Positions 33,753-45,525 of a DNA stretch of 64,000 nucleotides are shown here, in pieces; position 1 is the first letter of the stretch; every line of letters starts with the position of its first letter. The notes under the pieces are model-generated. The model had not been told where the DNA came from and did not search any database. It was given only the letters and a program-made list of their open reading frames with translations. The position numbers and the translations under genes were made by a program. Source of the DNA: Cricetomys ansorgei (Eukaryota; Chordata; Mammalia; Rodentia; Nesomyidae); NCBI GenBank assembly GCA_026225945.1, contig JAMJFZ010001815.1, positions 18,125,501 through 18,189,500 of the forward strand. Reading direction: 5' to 3'.

Positions 33753-33846
33753 GATGAATTTTACAAGCATCATACTATTAGCTCAGGTAATGTGACTCTT
33801 ACTGAGAGTAGGGAGTTTCGGAGGGGAATAGGTTCTTGATTTAGTT

Positions 33847-34070
33847 CAGCTGTTCTCAACCTGGGGGTCATGAACTCTTTAGGGGTCAAATACTCTTTCA
33901 CAGGAGTCTCCTGAGACCATCTATATATCATATATTTGTATTATGATTCATAACAGTAGCAAAATTATAATACTGAAGTAGCAATGAAAATAACTTTGTG
34001 GTTGGGGGGTCACCACAATATGAGGCACTGTATTAAAGGGCCACAGCATTAGGAAGGTTGAGAACTACAG
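33847..34070 (+). mobile_element. hAT-Charlie non-autonomous element (URR1-like), intact
   Basis: A 224-bp element from CAGCTGTTCTCAACCTGGGG to GGAAGGTTGAGAACTACAG, i.e. complete inverted termini. ATTTAGTT and ATTTAGAT flank it, an 8-bp duplication with seven of eight matching, as expected for hAT. It has no transposase and depended on an autonomous partner. Confidence 0.9.
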
Positions 34071-34796
34071 ATTTAGATGCTAATGAAGTCAGCTTATGAC
34101 ATCTATGGAGATACACACTGAGGCATGCAAATGGGAGTTTAGAGAACGACAAAGCCCAGCCACAGAGCAATGTTCATAAACGGACCTTTGAGTTTTAAAT
34201 GAGCGAGAAGAGCTTTCAGGAAGTTTTAAAAACTTGATGTTGAGAAGCAGGATTTTGCCCCAGTTGTTTCTGAAGAAACTTCAGAAGAAATTGACAAACC
34301 AATGTGACAAATCACATAGATGAGCAACAAGATGAGAACAGAAGTACACTGGTATTACAATGGAAAAGGGAAAACCTGGTGAAAGAGATAGTGTATCAAC
34401 TGTTACAGAGCTAACTCTTGGTATTTGGTTTTAACGAGACAACCTCACACAGAGTAGACGGTGTGAAAGATGCCTCCATATTTTAGTGAGTTTCTCTGTG
34501 CTTAAAAAAACATCAAGGATAAGGCTGACTTCAGTTGCTATACGGCCATCTAAGGACAATAACCAGAACTGCAGGCACAGTAGAAACTACTCTTCAAAGG
34601 TATTTCCTGAGAGTCCTACACTTAGGACCTGTGTTGAAGTGAACATCTACCACCGAGGACTGCCAGACATTAAAATAATGCATATTGTTATATAAATTAT
34701 TAATGAGACACCACCAGCATTTACCACCAGCACGTGGTTACTACATACTATTATTGAAAATTTGGCTCCTTAATATTTTAAATATCTTTTAAAACG
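34071..34796. other. Unassigned DNA
   Basis: No repeat or gene recognised. Confidence 0.4.
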
Positions 34797-34976
34797 TTTT
34801 TATTTCTTTTGTGTGGGAAGAGGGAATGGCATATCCCACGGCAGGCATGTGGATTCATAGGACAGTTTTCAGGAGCTGGTTCTCTCCTTCCACATATGAC
34901 TCCCAGTGATACAGCTGTCAGGCTTGATGGCAAGCAAGCAAGCACCTTTATACACGGAGCCACCTCACTGGCCCAT
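34797..34976 (-). mobile_element. B3 SINE, reverse
   Basis: TTTTCAGGAGCTGGTTCTCT, GTCAGGCTTGATGGCAAGC and GGAGCCACCTCACTGGCCC are the reversed B3 body and head. Confidence 0.8.
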
Positions 34977-35264
34977 CTGTTAAGAACATTAAAATGTCAT
35001 CACTAAATTAATTACAAGTGTATGTCTTTGCTTTCTAAAACGATGACAACAGTGATACTGCCAATAACTAGTTATGATATTAAAAATTAGGTCTGAAGCT
35101 TCGATTCTTTGCGAAATCCTCTGAAATGATGAATCTTAATTCAGAAAACAGTTAAAGCCAAACACCGATTTAAAGTTTATTTCAATGCACCTTTCACTGA
35201 AATTTAACTTTTAACTCCTCTCTAGTGTGTTGGATCAAATCTAAGGCCTTGCACAGGTGAAATT

Positions 35265-35534
35265 CGCCCACAGGTGCATGTGTTTGAATACCTGGCCTCT
35301 GGCTGGTGTATTTCTTTGGGAATGTTGAGGAAGTTTAAGAGCTGGAGCTTCTCTTAAGGAAGTGGGTCACTGACATGTAATATCCCAGACCCACTTCCAG
35401 TCCACTTTCTGCTTCCTGACTGCAGAAGCAATGTTGGCCTCATAAACTTATAGCCATGTATTGCCATGATGGGCCACAACAACTCCTTCTTCCCATAGCT
35501 TACTTGTCAAGTCCTTGATCACAACGAGAAAGGT
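35265..35534 (+). mobile_element. MaLR-type LTR fragment
   Basis: GTGTTTGAATACCTGGCC, GGAAGTGGGTCACTGACATG, CTTTCTGCTTCCTGACTGCA and CCTTGATCACAACGAGAAAG are in MaLR (MT-like) order. The left end is unclear. A B2 inserted at its 3' end. Confidence 0.65.
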
Positions 35535-35540
35535 AGCCCT

Positions 35541-35738
35541 GGGGCTGGAGAGATGGCTCAGAGGTTAAGAGCACTAGCTTTTCCTCCATAAGACCTGGGT
35601 TTGATCCCGGCACCCACAGGGCAAGTCACAACTGTCTGTAATCCAAGTTCCAAGGGATCCAATGCCTTCTTCTGGACTCCCTGGGAACCAGGCAAATATT
35701 TTGCACATAAAACAATAAAATAAAATGTAAAAATTAAA
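35541..35738 (+). mobile_element. B2 SINE
   Basis: GGGGCTGGAGAGATGGCTCA then GGTTAAGAGCACTAGC and a B-box-like GGGTTTGATCCCGG mark the Pol III head. CTTCTTCTGGACTCC and AATAAAATAAAA form the tail. AACGAGAAAGG on the left and AACAAGAAAAGG on the right form the target duplication. It is one of the best preserved SINEs here. Confidence 0.95.
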
Positions 35739-35750
35739 AACAAGAAAAGG

Positions 35751-36686
35751 AGTTTTAAATTGAAATCACCCCTATCATTTCTTTTAATAAAAATTTCTAT
35801 TTACTTCAATAAAAAAACACAAATTCTTTTTTTGTCACATTATATTCATATCTATTTTGTAAAACTTACTTATGCTTACAGTACCTTGAAAGTGTGTGTA
35901 TCATCAACAGGTCTTTTGTATTTAATGTGTCAATCATATATATTACTATGTTGTGCGACCTTTAGTATCTTTATAATTGCATTCAGTATAATTGATTCTC
36001 TTTGTTATCCTAGATGCTATCTTTAATTGTATCAACAGATTCTATTGTGAAAAAAGTGACTAAGAATCCCTGATATTTCATTTAGTTATTATAATCTTTG
36101 ACATTGATGTTATTTCCTTACTCTAGAATTCGGGAAAATGAAACGTGAAAAGTTGGACTTTTACCAAGTTCACAAGACAACCCTCTATGCTAGGATTAGA
36201 CTCTCAATGTATTTGGTTAGCTTTAAAGTGTGTTCTCCTGACCCCTACTCCATGCACCCTGTTTTGACGGTCACATGACTGTTGTCCACAGTCTTGAGGT
36301 CCTCTGTGTGCCCCTCTGGACAACATGAGTGGTAGAGGGAGAAGGAGACACACTGTACCTTTTAGGTAACTTGGAATGTCATTTCAGCTTTTACTTCTGT
36401 GTTTTAATACGAAAAATGAAGTTCTATCATCATTGTCCTAATATAACAGAGTAATATGCAAATCTTAGCCATACAATTAACTTAAAATTCAAGCATCAGT
36501 CAGTCAGATGTGATCATTATCAGCCAGTTGAGTCAGCTGAGACTCCAGATAAATCCTTTTGCTGAGCAAATGTGATCCTTCATGATCCTACTCTTAAAAC
36601 CAACTAGCATTGTACAGATAGTATATTCCCAGCCCTAACTTTGCAAAGCCAACTATAGGACAGGGAACAATTTCAATATTTGTCAA
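35751..36686. other. Unassigned DNA
   Basis: AT-rich with no repeat or gene recognised. Confidence 0.4.
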
Positions 36687-36692
36687 TACTTC

Positions 36693-37282
36693 TGTTGGTT
36701 TCTCCCCGGGGTCCTGCGCACTCTAACCACCAATCTGCCACGGAGGCAGCTCAGTCTCCTGCGCAAGCCTGTCCAGGCCTTGTTCTTTGGCCAGGAGTAC
36801 AAAGGCCTGGGTTTGAGCAGCAGGAAAGTGCTCTGGAACCCGAGGCGTGGGCCTTGGTTGATTTCTCACTGACACTGACCACCTGTGGCCTGAGACCAGG
36901 GGACTAAATGCAAAGGAAGTATCGGGAGTCGAATCTGATGGACCACAAACTCAAACTCCTTTATTGGCGGGCTTTTCCCTGTTTAAATATCTTTCCCCAG
37001 AGAAGGTTGGGTCCTGGTACTCCGGGTGGAGAAGTCTGATTAGCCTGGGGGCAGAGCGGGCACCTGGCCTCAGGGTCTTTGCAAAGACAGAGGAAGGTGC
37101 CTAATTCACCACAGGGCAGGCAAAAAGCTTGCCAGGGTTATTTTCCTTTTGCTTCTGTGAATAGCTACAGTCCCTCCAAGGCTATAAGAGAAGGAGCTCA
37201 CAAGGTGTCCTGCTAGTCCACCTGGGGAGGGTGAGGTACCCTTTAGCGACTTCAACTTGTTCATTAGCCCCAGTGGTCTACA
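36693..37282 (-). mobile_element. ERVK-like solo LTR (590 bp), reverse
   Basis: TGTTGGTTTCTCCCCGGGG on the left and GGTCTACA on the right, with perfect 6-bp duplication TACTTC at 36687-36692 and 37283-37288. The minus strand has CAATAAAGGAGTTTGAG, the polyadenylation signal. It is markedly more GC-rich than its surroundings. A clean, probably fairly young class II solo LTR, with no internal genes. Confidence 0.9.
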
Positions 37283-37288
37283 TACTTC

Positions 37289-37604
37289 TTACCCCAAGAT
37301 CCTAAGTATATTCCAGAAATTTTCAATACTTTAAGTAAATACTCTGAAAATAACTGTGGCTAGCAACATGCTAGGCTTCTCTGTTAGGTAATTAACACAT
37401 ATTACTCAACTTTCTGTCTTACCTTTGTTTTAAAAGTATATGCTTGGCTTTATGACTTTCTCTGTGATTTCCATGAACTTTATACAACGCTTTTAAAATT
37501 TCTTAATATACAATTTTATAAAACACACTGCAGACACAGTTAGCTGTGTGAGGATAATATTTAGGCATACTACTGTCTGAGCTAAGAAATAGTAAGAGAA
37601 GTAT
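37289..37604. other. Unassigned DNA
   Basis: Nothing recognised. Confidence 0.4.
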
Positions 37605-37780
37605 TGAGTATGTGGCTCATACATGTAATCCGAGCACTCAAGAGGCTGAGACAGCAAGACTGCTGAGAATTCAAGAACAGTTGGGCTATTGAACAACTTC
37701 CAGGCAGGGTTCCAGGTCAATTTAGATAAGACTGAGGCCCCATTTCAAAAAGATAGTAAAAACAAAAACAAACAAAAAAC
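37605..37780 (+). mobile_element. B1-related SINE (old)
   Basis: GTGGCTCATACATGTAATCC, GAGCACTCAAGAGGCTGAGA and AGGCCCCATTTCAAAAA are 7SL-like landmarks, with an AAAC-rich tail. Diverged from the young B1 copies. It could be a B1F/PB1 type or another 7SL-like chimera. Confidence 0.6.
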
Positions 37781-39250
37781 TACATAATTGAAGTACAATA
37801 GGTTTTGTTCTGCTTTGGGATTTTTGCTTTTATAGGTGTTATCTAAGTTTGTAAGGAGTAGAAAAGGGTCAGGAAAAAAAGGGAAGGCCGTATTTTATAG
37901 GTCAGAAGTTCAGGGATGACCAGATCTAAATTAGAAGCTGAAGTTGATCCAGTCTCTTTGCTTCTGTCATTAACCATCCCAGAGTTCCCAATAGGGATGG
38001 TGTTAGATGCCATAAACTTCCCTACAACATGTTAAATGGATCTTTGAATATACAATTCCAGAGTCCCAAGATAAAAAGAAATACAAGAAAAATAACTGGA
38101 GACACAGGGGATGGCAGATGCAGTAAAGAAGAGGATAAAACCAGAGGATGATATAATACATCAAAATATGACAAAACCATAGTCTTGGAGCTTGTCTATC
38201 CCAAAATGCTGTGAGGGAAAAAAGGGAGCATCTCTCTGCTGGCTTTTCACTGATCCTGGCTTCTTATGGCTGCAGCCAGCAATAAAGCCTTCTTTAATCC
38301 CTGACTCACCAGCAGCTTATGTTTCTGCTTTTGGATGGAGCTCTCATTACTTTGCAATCTTTCCTCTTCACACTCATTCTAACAAAACAAGTGCTCAGAG
38401 AATATAAATGATCTATGGGTTGTGGTGTATATTTTTGACACTTTGGGGATAATTAGCTTTCATGAACCATACAGATGATTATCCTATGAATATAAACAGT
38501 GGATTTACTTAACACAGTCTTCCTTATCTTTAATAGAGTGCCTCTAATCAATAATTATTAATCTTAAGAACAGCTAAACTTTTTCTCCATTTCTTTACAT
38601 AAATATGAGATAAATGTTAAAGGAGAGATACAATTTAAGCAAACATCCAAGATACAGTAAAAGTTCCAATAGATGCCACAGGCATGATGAGAGGACAAAG
38701 ATGAGAAGGACCAAGGACAAATTGTAGACATGAGACAGAAAAGCAAAAACCTAGGCCTCTCAAGGGAACATGACTGAAGGAAAAACACCCGAGGCCTCCA
38801 TCTAAAATAATTAACATCTCGACCTCCCAGTGATCTTGCTTACCAACCCAATGCCAAATTTTTCCATTTATATCATATCACTGTTATATCTCACCAGCGC
38901 ATTACTCAACCCCAAACTGACAAAGTCAAACTCATGAGCCCTCACTCCTTATTTCCTATTCTAGTTCCATATCTGAAGGCAGCAGTGGCATGCAGCTGGC
39001 TCTGAATGTGTGTGTTGAATGGATGAATGAGAGTAAGCTGTTGATCTCCTCAAGTAGTCATATTTATACAGCATATAAGCCCTAACAATCAAACATTTGC
39101 AAATCATTTTAAAATAGAGATACAGGTAGGAAAGTTTTGTAGATGGCGATGTTGACTTGAACTTTCATTGAGAGACCTATAGAAAGGGGGCAAATGTGCA
39201 AGTAACAGTTGAAACATATCTTTCGGTTTGCATAAATAAACTATACTTTT
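37781..39250. other. Unassigned DNA
   Basis: No family recognised. An AATAAA followed by GCCTTCTTTAATCCC near 38281 may belong to an old LTR or 3' end, but no other landmark supports it. Confidence 0.35.
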
Positions 39251-39585
39251 CGATACAGAAGTTAATTTTTAGTGATGTTTAAAATGGTGTTTTTGTGCAC
39301 TGTTGGGAAAACTGCTGCCTAGGCCTTGGCATTTGCATTGTCTACAGGTGTTGGCTTTATGTAAAAGATGTTCGATTCTGTATGATCTGCAGGTGCTATC
39401 AACAGAGCACCCGAGGAGCTTAGGTATCAATAAAAACCCCTGAGAGAAGATGTTCACGGTTCCACTGTCCCAAGATGGTGATGGTCATGATAGTGGTTCC
39501 CTCTGCTGAGGTCTGTCAGGGTTTGCACCTATGATTATGCCTTGGTGTCTTCTTTGGTGAACTGCCACAGTTGCGTACAACTACA
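39251..39585 (+). mobile_element. LTR (class III-like), copy B of a three-copy family
   Basis: Aligns with 19696-19999 and 60777-61662: AGAAGTTAATTTTTAGTGAT head, GCCTAGGCCTTGGCATTTG, ATCAATAAAAACCCCTGAG (polyadenylation signal) and TTCCCTCTGCTGAGGTCTG. The flanking pentamers do not match, so the ends are less secure. This is the most diverged copy at its 5' end. Confidence 0.7.
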
Positions 39586-40839
39586 TAGATTCTGCTTGCT
39601 TACAGGAGAAGCCATTCCTGATACCTGGCCCTGTGAGAGAAGGCTTTGTGGTAGGAATAACAATAGCAGTAGATATTCAGTTTTAGATAAGAGTTTTGTG
39701 CGATTTATCTTGCTCAAATCATCATTTCCTCCTCCTCTTCTCTCTCTTTGGTTATATGAATACTCATTAAATCATCTACATAGATGTGTAAACCAGGGCC
39801 AGGCAGATCTGTTTATATTGCTAGCTAAATTTGTTCAGCTCTGGGGCACATTCCTGTACCTATGTGTTGAACTTAGTGGAATTTAAGCATTTACCTGTCA
39901 TGAGGTAAATTCCACTGTGATTCTCACTTTCCAGAAGAGCAAACCAAGACTGACAGGCATTGAAGAGACTGCCTTGAGTTTCAAAGGTAATGATGAAGTG
40001 AGAAGGTAGGGTAACCCAACCTGAGAGCATACACAATGACCAGTATACACCAGACAAGTGAACCCCACAGGCAGCTGTGGAGATTAAACCGTGTAGAAGA
40101 ATGAGAGGTCAACACTTTAAAGCCACCTCTACTTTAATCATTTTAAAGCAACATAGGCTCTCTGAAACTTCTGTCTGAATGCAGACTGGCCCCTGCAATA
40201 AAAAGAAAGCCAGTTTGGGCTGTTCAACAAAGAATGACTTGGTACAGAATCAACTATTTTAAAGAAGTCACAGTAGAGTTCTGAAATCTGGCCACCAGGA
40301 GTCCATTGAAGTAAGTGAATGTCAACTAAAGAAATGGTTGCTCCTTTCATGGCATGTACCAGTGTTGTTCCATTTAAAGTAAGGCATGGCATGTGACCCA
40401 AGACACTGTCTAGTCAGCATAACAAGTAGCATATAAAGGGAGGTTTTCTATTTGTTCCCATTGGAGATTGTCTCACGATGTTGCTCAAATAACTGGCTTT
40501 TACTAAGTTTCTGCTATCAGTTGCTTCATGAAATGGACCTAATACCTGCAAATCAGGGTCAATCCAAGGAGTTAAATGAGAAGCACCATACCTTGGGTGC
40601 TTTCTGCAGTGCCTACACAGAATAAACACCAGTATGTACTGGTATCATGCCATATGCATGCAAACCATGGTAAAAATTAGTAACTGTAATCACATCATCA
40701 GTGGCTTGTGCAATCCAAGAACAAGTGATCCTGCCAAATGAAGAGAATGCTGACCATGGTCCTACGGATGAGTGCCTCACCTGCTGCTGCTGAAGGCTGT
40801 GTTGATCATGTTGTCAATAGTCACGTGTATCCAAAACTA
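39586..40839. other. Unassigned DNA with a MIR-like piece
   Basis: Apart from the MIR-like segment at 39915, nothing was recognised. Confidence 0.4.
39915..40030 (-). mobile_element. MIR-like SINE, reverse
   Basis: CACTTTCCAGAAGAGCAAAC, GACTGCCTTGAGTTTCAAAG and AGGGTAACCCAACCTGAG can be laid on the reversed MIR core and tRNA part. Very degraded and tentative. Confidence 0.4.
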
Positions 40840-40884
40840 AAAAAAAAAAAAAAAAAAAAAAAGACAAACAAAACAAAACAAAAC
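40840..40884. repeat. Poly-A then AAAAC tract
   Basis: A run of over twenty A, then ACAAAACAAAACAAAAC. It looks like a retroposon tail, but no SINE body is recognisable to its left. Confidence 0.9.
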
Positions 40885-41579
40885 AACAAGCCCTGACTAT
40901 TAGAGGAAAGAAGGCCAGAAAGAAGCATGAGAGACACAGGTGATGCAGAGAAATTAAAAGACAAAAGGATGCTTAGAAGAACATAATCAATCACAAAATC
41001 AAAAATAAAGCGTATTATAATAGATTCTCACGGCCATGGGAGGAGGGGCTAAATTAGGAAATGTGACATCTTGAACCATTGTTTGGGAGAAAGCAAAGTG
41101 ACCCCTGTGCTGTATAATTAGTGTCCCAGCACCTAATTGTCATCATACCAGTAGAGGGAAGTGCATACCAGTAAGGGCAGTGAAGTCAAAGGTGCTTCCT
41201 TTTCCCTTCTAAGTCTAACCCAGGGCCCAGTAACTCCAATGGATCTCAAAGACCTAAGAAGATACATGTAGACAGTTTAGGATCAACAGAAAACTCACCT
41301 AGCAGAGAAAAGATGTGAGTGATGATAGTTTCTGAGGGTCCCCATTGCCCCTCAAGCACTATGTTCATAATAGTGAATAGCAATTTTACATTTAAAAAAA
41401 GGCTAATGGTGGGAGACTGGTATAGCAATCAAAGGAAGCTTCTGTACTTTATGTTCAGTTTTGCCACACAAACTACTCTAAAACTAACTCTAAAACTACT
41501 CTAAACTGTAAAATCTATTTAAAAATAGAATCAATGGAAACTAATATTAAAGGGGTGTAGGATATTAAGATATCATCAA
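40885..41579. other. Unassigned DNA with duplicated CTCF-like motif
   Basis: No repeat family recognised apart from the short tandem duplication at 41144-41182. Confidence 0.4.
41144..41182 (+). promoter_or_regulatory. Tandem pair of CTCF-like half-matches
   Basis: CATACCAGTAGAGGGAAGTG is directly followed by CATACCAGTAAGGGCAGTG. The first holds CCAGTAGAGGGAAG, one base off the CTCF core pattern CCASYAGRKGGCRS. The second holds CCAGTAAGGGCAG, one base short of it. Neither is a perfect site. Confidence 0.35.
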
Positions 41580-41740
41580 GCCAGGTAGTGGTGGTGAACA
41601 CCTCTAGTCCCAGCACTCAAGAGGCAGAGGCAGGCAGATCTCTGTGAGTTCGAGGCCAGCCTGGTCTACAGAGTGAGTTCCAGGACAGCCAGAGTTACAA
41701 CAGAGAAACCCTGTTTTGAAAACCCAAAAAGGAAAAAAAA
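41580..41740 (+). mobile_element. B1 SINE
   Basis: GCCAGGTAGTGGTGGTGAAC, GAGGCAGAGGCAGGCAGATC and CAGAGTTACAACAGAGAAAC then AAACCC and an A-rich tail. ATATCAT occurs on both sides as a target duplication. It has the same variant 3' half as the other B1 copies. Confidence 0.95.
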
Positions 41741-43149
41741 ATATCATATTTTACTGGAGACTATGCACATAGATATTATTTGTTTGATCTACAAAGTCAG
41801 AGTTTTCCCTGTGTTCACAACCGAGAGCCAAACATGAGCTGAAATTACCCCATGTTGTCATTTCCTACCTACTATGTAGTATAAATGGTACTCATCATCA
41901 GATTTATTGAAGAACTAAGTCAGACAACACATGCCACAGTATCTGACAGAGTGACTAGTCGCTAGAACTATAGTATCACATTCATCCAAAGGAGCTCCTA
42001 CCAATGGCAACTAGTTTGGCCTTTTTCACTCACTTTGTAGCATTTCAAAGAGCCAGCTCAAGCTCGTTTCTCTTCTATAACGTCATAAAGATTACTTTAG
42101 ACTGCTGTAACCAGGCAAAGCATGTCCATCTTCCAGTGATATGAGAGCAAGCATCAGCCTTTGCCAATCAGGAAGAGGGCATCTTTTATCGTGGATCGTG
42201 GCCTTTACATTTTGTTTGTACATGTGGGTTAGTTTCAAGAGTGATAGATTTGCATAAGGATGTCTACAATCTGCATCTTAGTGGTGGCGCCACCACAAAT
42301 GGTAAATCCGAAAGGAAGAGTTTCCTGGCAGTCCACAGAATTCTCCTGTCCCTGCATATCCATACTTTATGCATTTTGAAGTATTGTTTTCTGGTGTTTG
42401 CAATTATTCCATTGAAGTCTATTCTGTATAGATGTTCCTACATACTTTGGTGAAATTTTCACAAGAACACACTTCAACCTCTCAAAAACAATGTTAGCAA
42501 AGGGTTTCACATTATGCTGTATTATCTCAGCTCTCAAAGACAGTGTTGTCATTAATTACATCTTAATAACCTTACCACCTATTTTAAAAATCTATTGAAA
42601 AGACTTCCTCATGTTCTTTGGAAGTAATATGAGAATTCAAATTGTCAAAAATGTCAAATTCTTTGTTAAGACTCATAAAACCCATGTCTTAATTCATCCA
42701 CCTTATCTCCTCTCAGACCCATGTATCAAATTTTTGGTTCTTTCAGATAACAGCATTGTACCTTGTAGTGGAATAAGTAAAAAATGGATCAAGATATAGA
42801 CTTCATGAGCTTTGTGAAACCCTGTGGGATACTTTCGTGATTAGCAGTGTGGAAGCACTGCAGAACATGATCCTAAGACTCAGAGCCCTGAATAGCATAA
42901 GACATGGGGGTGCAGCTCCCCTTCCAACTGAGGCCCATAGAAGTAAAAGAACTGTTTTCTTTATGTCTACTTGCCAATGTATTTAGTTTAATATTATTCT
43001 GAATGTTTCTATGAGGTATTTATTTTTACTATGAGATTGAAATTCCAGGTGAATTTAAATAGGTCAAATTGACCTCTGCAATGGGCCTTTATCCTACCGA
43101 TAGAAGATTTTAGTAAAAGAAATTCTGTCTTTTTCTGAATAAGAAAGCA
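41741..43149. other. Unassigned DNA with a GC palindrome
   Basis: No repeat or gene recognised. The 16-bp palindrome at 42281 is listed separately. Confidence 0.4.
42281..42296. repeat. 16-bp perfect GC-rich palindrome
   Basis: GTGGTGGCGCCACCAC is its own reverse complement and contains GGCGCC. It stands out in AT-rich DNA. Its role is unknown. Confidence 0.9.
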
Positions 43150-43290
43150 TTCTTCCAGCAGTTACCCCGCAGACTTGGATGAAACAGTCCCCAGCCTGTT
43201 AATGTTGCTAACAGATTTTGAACTTGCCACCATCATCATGTAAGCCAACTTATATATATGCTCTCAAATACTATAGAATAAGTGTGTGTG
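43150..43290 (+). mobile_element. Ancient MLT1-like LTR 3' fragment
   Basis: CAGACTTGGATGAAACAGTC, GATTTTGAACTTGCCACCAT and CATGTAAGCCAACTTATATA match the segment of MLT-type LTRs that precedes a TA/TG-rich stretch. Confidence 0.5.
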
Positions 43291-43420
43291 TGTGTGTATG
43301 TGTGTGTATATACATATATATACTCTATAGTATTTTTTGCAGCAACAAGACAAGTTACTATATAGTATATGAGAGTATAATACATATAGATTATATATAG
43401 TATAGAGTATATATAGAGAG
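43282..43420. repeat. (TG)n and TA-rich low-complexity tract
   Basis: TG repeats, then TATA-rich sequence with partial palindromes around TATATAGTATA. Consistent with decayed microsatellite inside the old LTR. Confidence 0.8.
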
Positions 43421-43724
43421 ACCCTGTCTCATAAAATGAAAACAAAACAAAACAAAAAATAATATTAGAATGTAATAAAAGAAATATAAGTTTGTTTTTT
43501 TTAAGTATGATATTAGAATGATGGATTTTGGCAAAGGATGGGTATCATTGTATGAAGTGTAATACATGAATTGAAATTGGAACTAGATATTAAATTTATA
43601 GAATGATGGAATCAAAAATTTAAAAAGTCTCCAGCTCCTAAAAGAATGTGAGACTTTACCTTACCATATTAATTGTAAAAATTAGAATAAATTCCCAATA
43701 TCAACTTCAAATAATCAATTGCCT

Positions 43725-44650
43725 TGGCACAGGATGGAAAGTCTATGACAGCTCCATTGAAGAGCCGCAGTAAAGCTGGAACTAAGCTGGAAGCTTCCTC
43801 CTTCTTGGCTAACTTTCATGATAACAGACAGTATTAAGCAAACTATGAGGGAGAAGAGGAATTTATGGATAGACTCAGCTGTGAATACTATGAGCTATAA
43901 TACCTGCCAAGCAATATATGCCCTACTCGTGTGATAGCTGCACAATGGTTATAGTTGTAACAAACTGCTTCTTCTTTGAATTTGAAGCCCATTCCATAGG
44001 AATTAATGCTTTCCTGGTACAATAAACCTAGTTTAAAAAACAAACAAACAAACAACAACAACAAAAAACATATGGCTGCATAGACCCCGGGGGGATTTCT
44101 TACTGCTGTTGCTTAGTTAAACTGACATAATGTCAAACTGCTGCTATATTTACACAGAAAGAGAACTATTACTGCTCTAAGCCTTAATCAGAAAAGCTTC
44201 TCCTAGCAGTGAATGGTGCTGAGTGTAGAGACTTGCAGCTGCTCAAGGTGCTGAAAATAAGAGATGCTAGGTGATCAGCCCTAAATAAGACATATATACC
44301 AACCACTCTACGGGTTAGGGCACATTGCATATAAGGAGGCAGGAAGAATACAAGCCAAAAGATAGGGAGAGCAGTAAAATGTCATTTTCTGGGCATGATA
44401 CAGCCATCACAATCACAAACACATGACTGTAGTTGCCCGAAGTGGGCCTGCCCCAGACTGGTCCACTTACTAATCAGTCATGAATGAGGGAAGAGACTGT
44501 GGGATTCTATACTTCCCCATTGAAGTGTTGGCTACTGATGAATTCTGGGAGCAGGAGAGTCATTATCTTTACTTGTGTACTCACTAGTGAGCCTGCCAGG
44601 ATTCAGTGGATAGTTCCAAAGCTATGGTCCCACAGTTGGCCTTGGTTAAA
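43725..44650 (+). mobile_element. L1 3'-UTR region fragment (Lx-like)
   Basis: GGAATTTATGGATAGACTCA, GAAGCCCATTCCATAGG, CTGCTCAAGGTGCTGAAAAT, GGGCATGATACAGCCATCAC and GTGGATAGTTCCAAAGC appear in the order expected for the 3' untranslated part of an old rodent L1. An AAAC tract lies at about 44035. No reading frame is preserved. Confidence 0.65.
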
Positions 44651-45525
44651 CATAAAACATAACAGAGAAACATAAAACATAGAAAAACATAAAACAAAGG
44701 AGAATGATATGAACTTGGAAAATACTTCTTGGGAGGAAAAGGGGTGTTTGATAAGGGTAGAAGAGAGGTAAAAGAGAATGAAGGTAGAGAGCATACTCAG
44801 AATGAATTTAATGAAATTTATATAACAATGAACATTATGAAATAGAAAATAATATGAAATAGAAGATAATAAATATGAAATTATCAGGAAAAAAATTTTA
44901 ATTGAAAAAATACGAGTAACAACAATGGCAAAAAAGGCTTAATAAAAGACTACTTTGTAGGTCAGAGGTAGAATGCATGCATTAGATCCTACAACCACAA
45001 AAATAAGCAAAACAAAGACGACAAACAACAGACATACAAGAAGCCTACAGTGTGACACAACTGTTGTAAAACAAGGATAGATCTAGATTAAGAAGTAATG
45101 CGGCATGTCCTGTGGCATAATAACTCCATTATTCTCTGTGTTGCTCAGATGGAAAAAGTCATATAATTCCATTTTCTCTAACCAGAGTAGCATGGCTCAA
45201 GCAGGGATACAAAGAGAGCAGACTGGACCTCAACTTCATAAACTATGAGTTGTGATTTCCATATGGAGTTATTTAATATCGGGTGTAGCAATAAAAACAT
45301 GACAATAGTAAAATGATTTCAGGTGACCAATGACTATGTTTAAAATTATGCAAGCAATGAATCTAAGAGAATTCTGGTGTTGTTTGTATGCATTGCACCC
45401 TGCCTTCAAAGTTGCTTGTATTGCATCCTGATTTCAGTACTCCTTGGTTCTAAACACGCATTTGCATGTTACATTATGTCAAGCGAACACTGTCTGAAAG
45501 CCTCTACCAGATTTCAGACTAATAT
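44651..45525. other. Unassigned AT-rich DNA with a possible ID remnant
   Basis: 44952-45020 (TTTGTAGGTCAGAGGTAGAA, GATCCTACAACCAC, A-rich tail) may be a degraded ID element. The rest is A-rich with imperfect ATGAAAT-type repeats and unassigned. Confidence 0.35.

Noticed and set aside
37493..37720. 75-codon reverse frame with hydrophobic stretches
   Set aside because: Much of it crosses the B1-related SINE at 37605-37780.
38281..38300. AATAAA with downstream T-rich sequence as a gene 3' end
   Set aside because: AATAAA is frequent by chance in AT-rich DNA. No upstream exon or coding frame supports a transcript.
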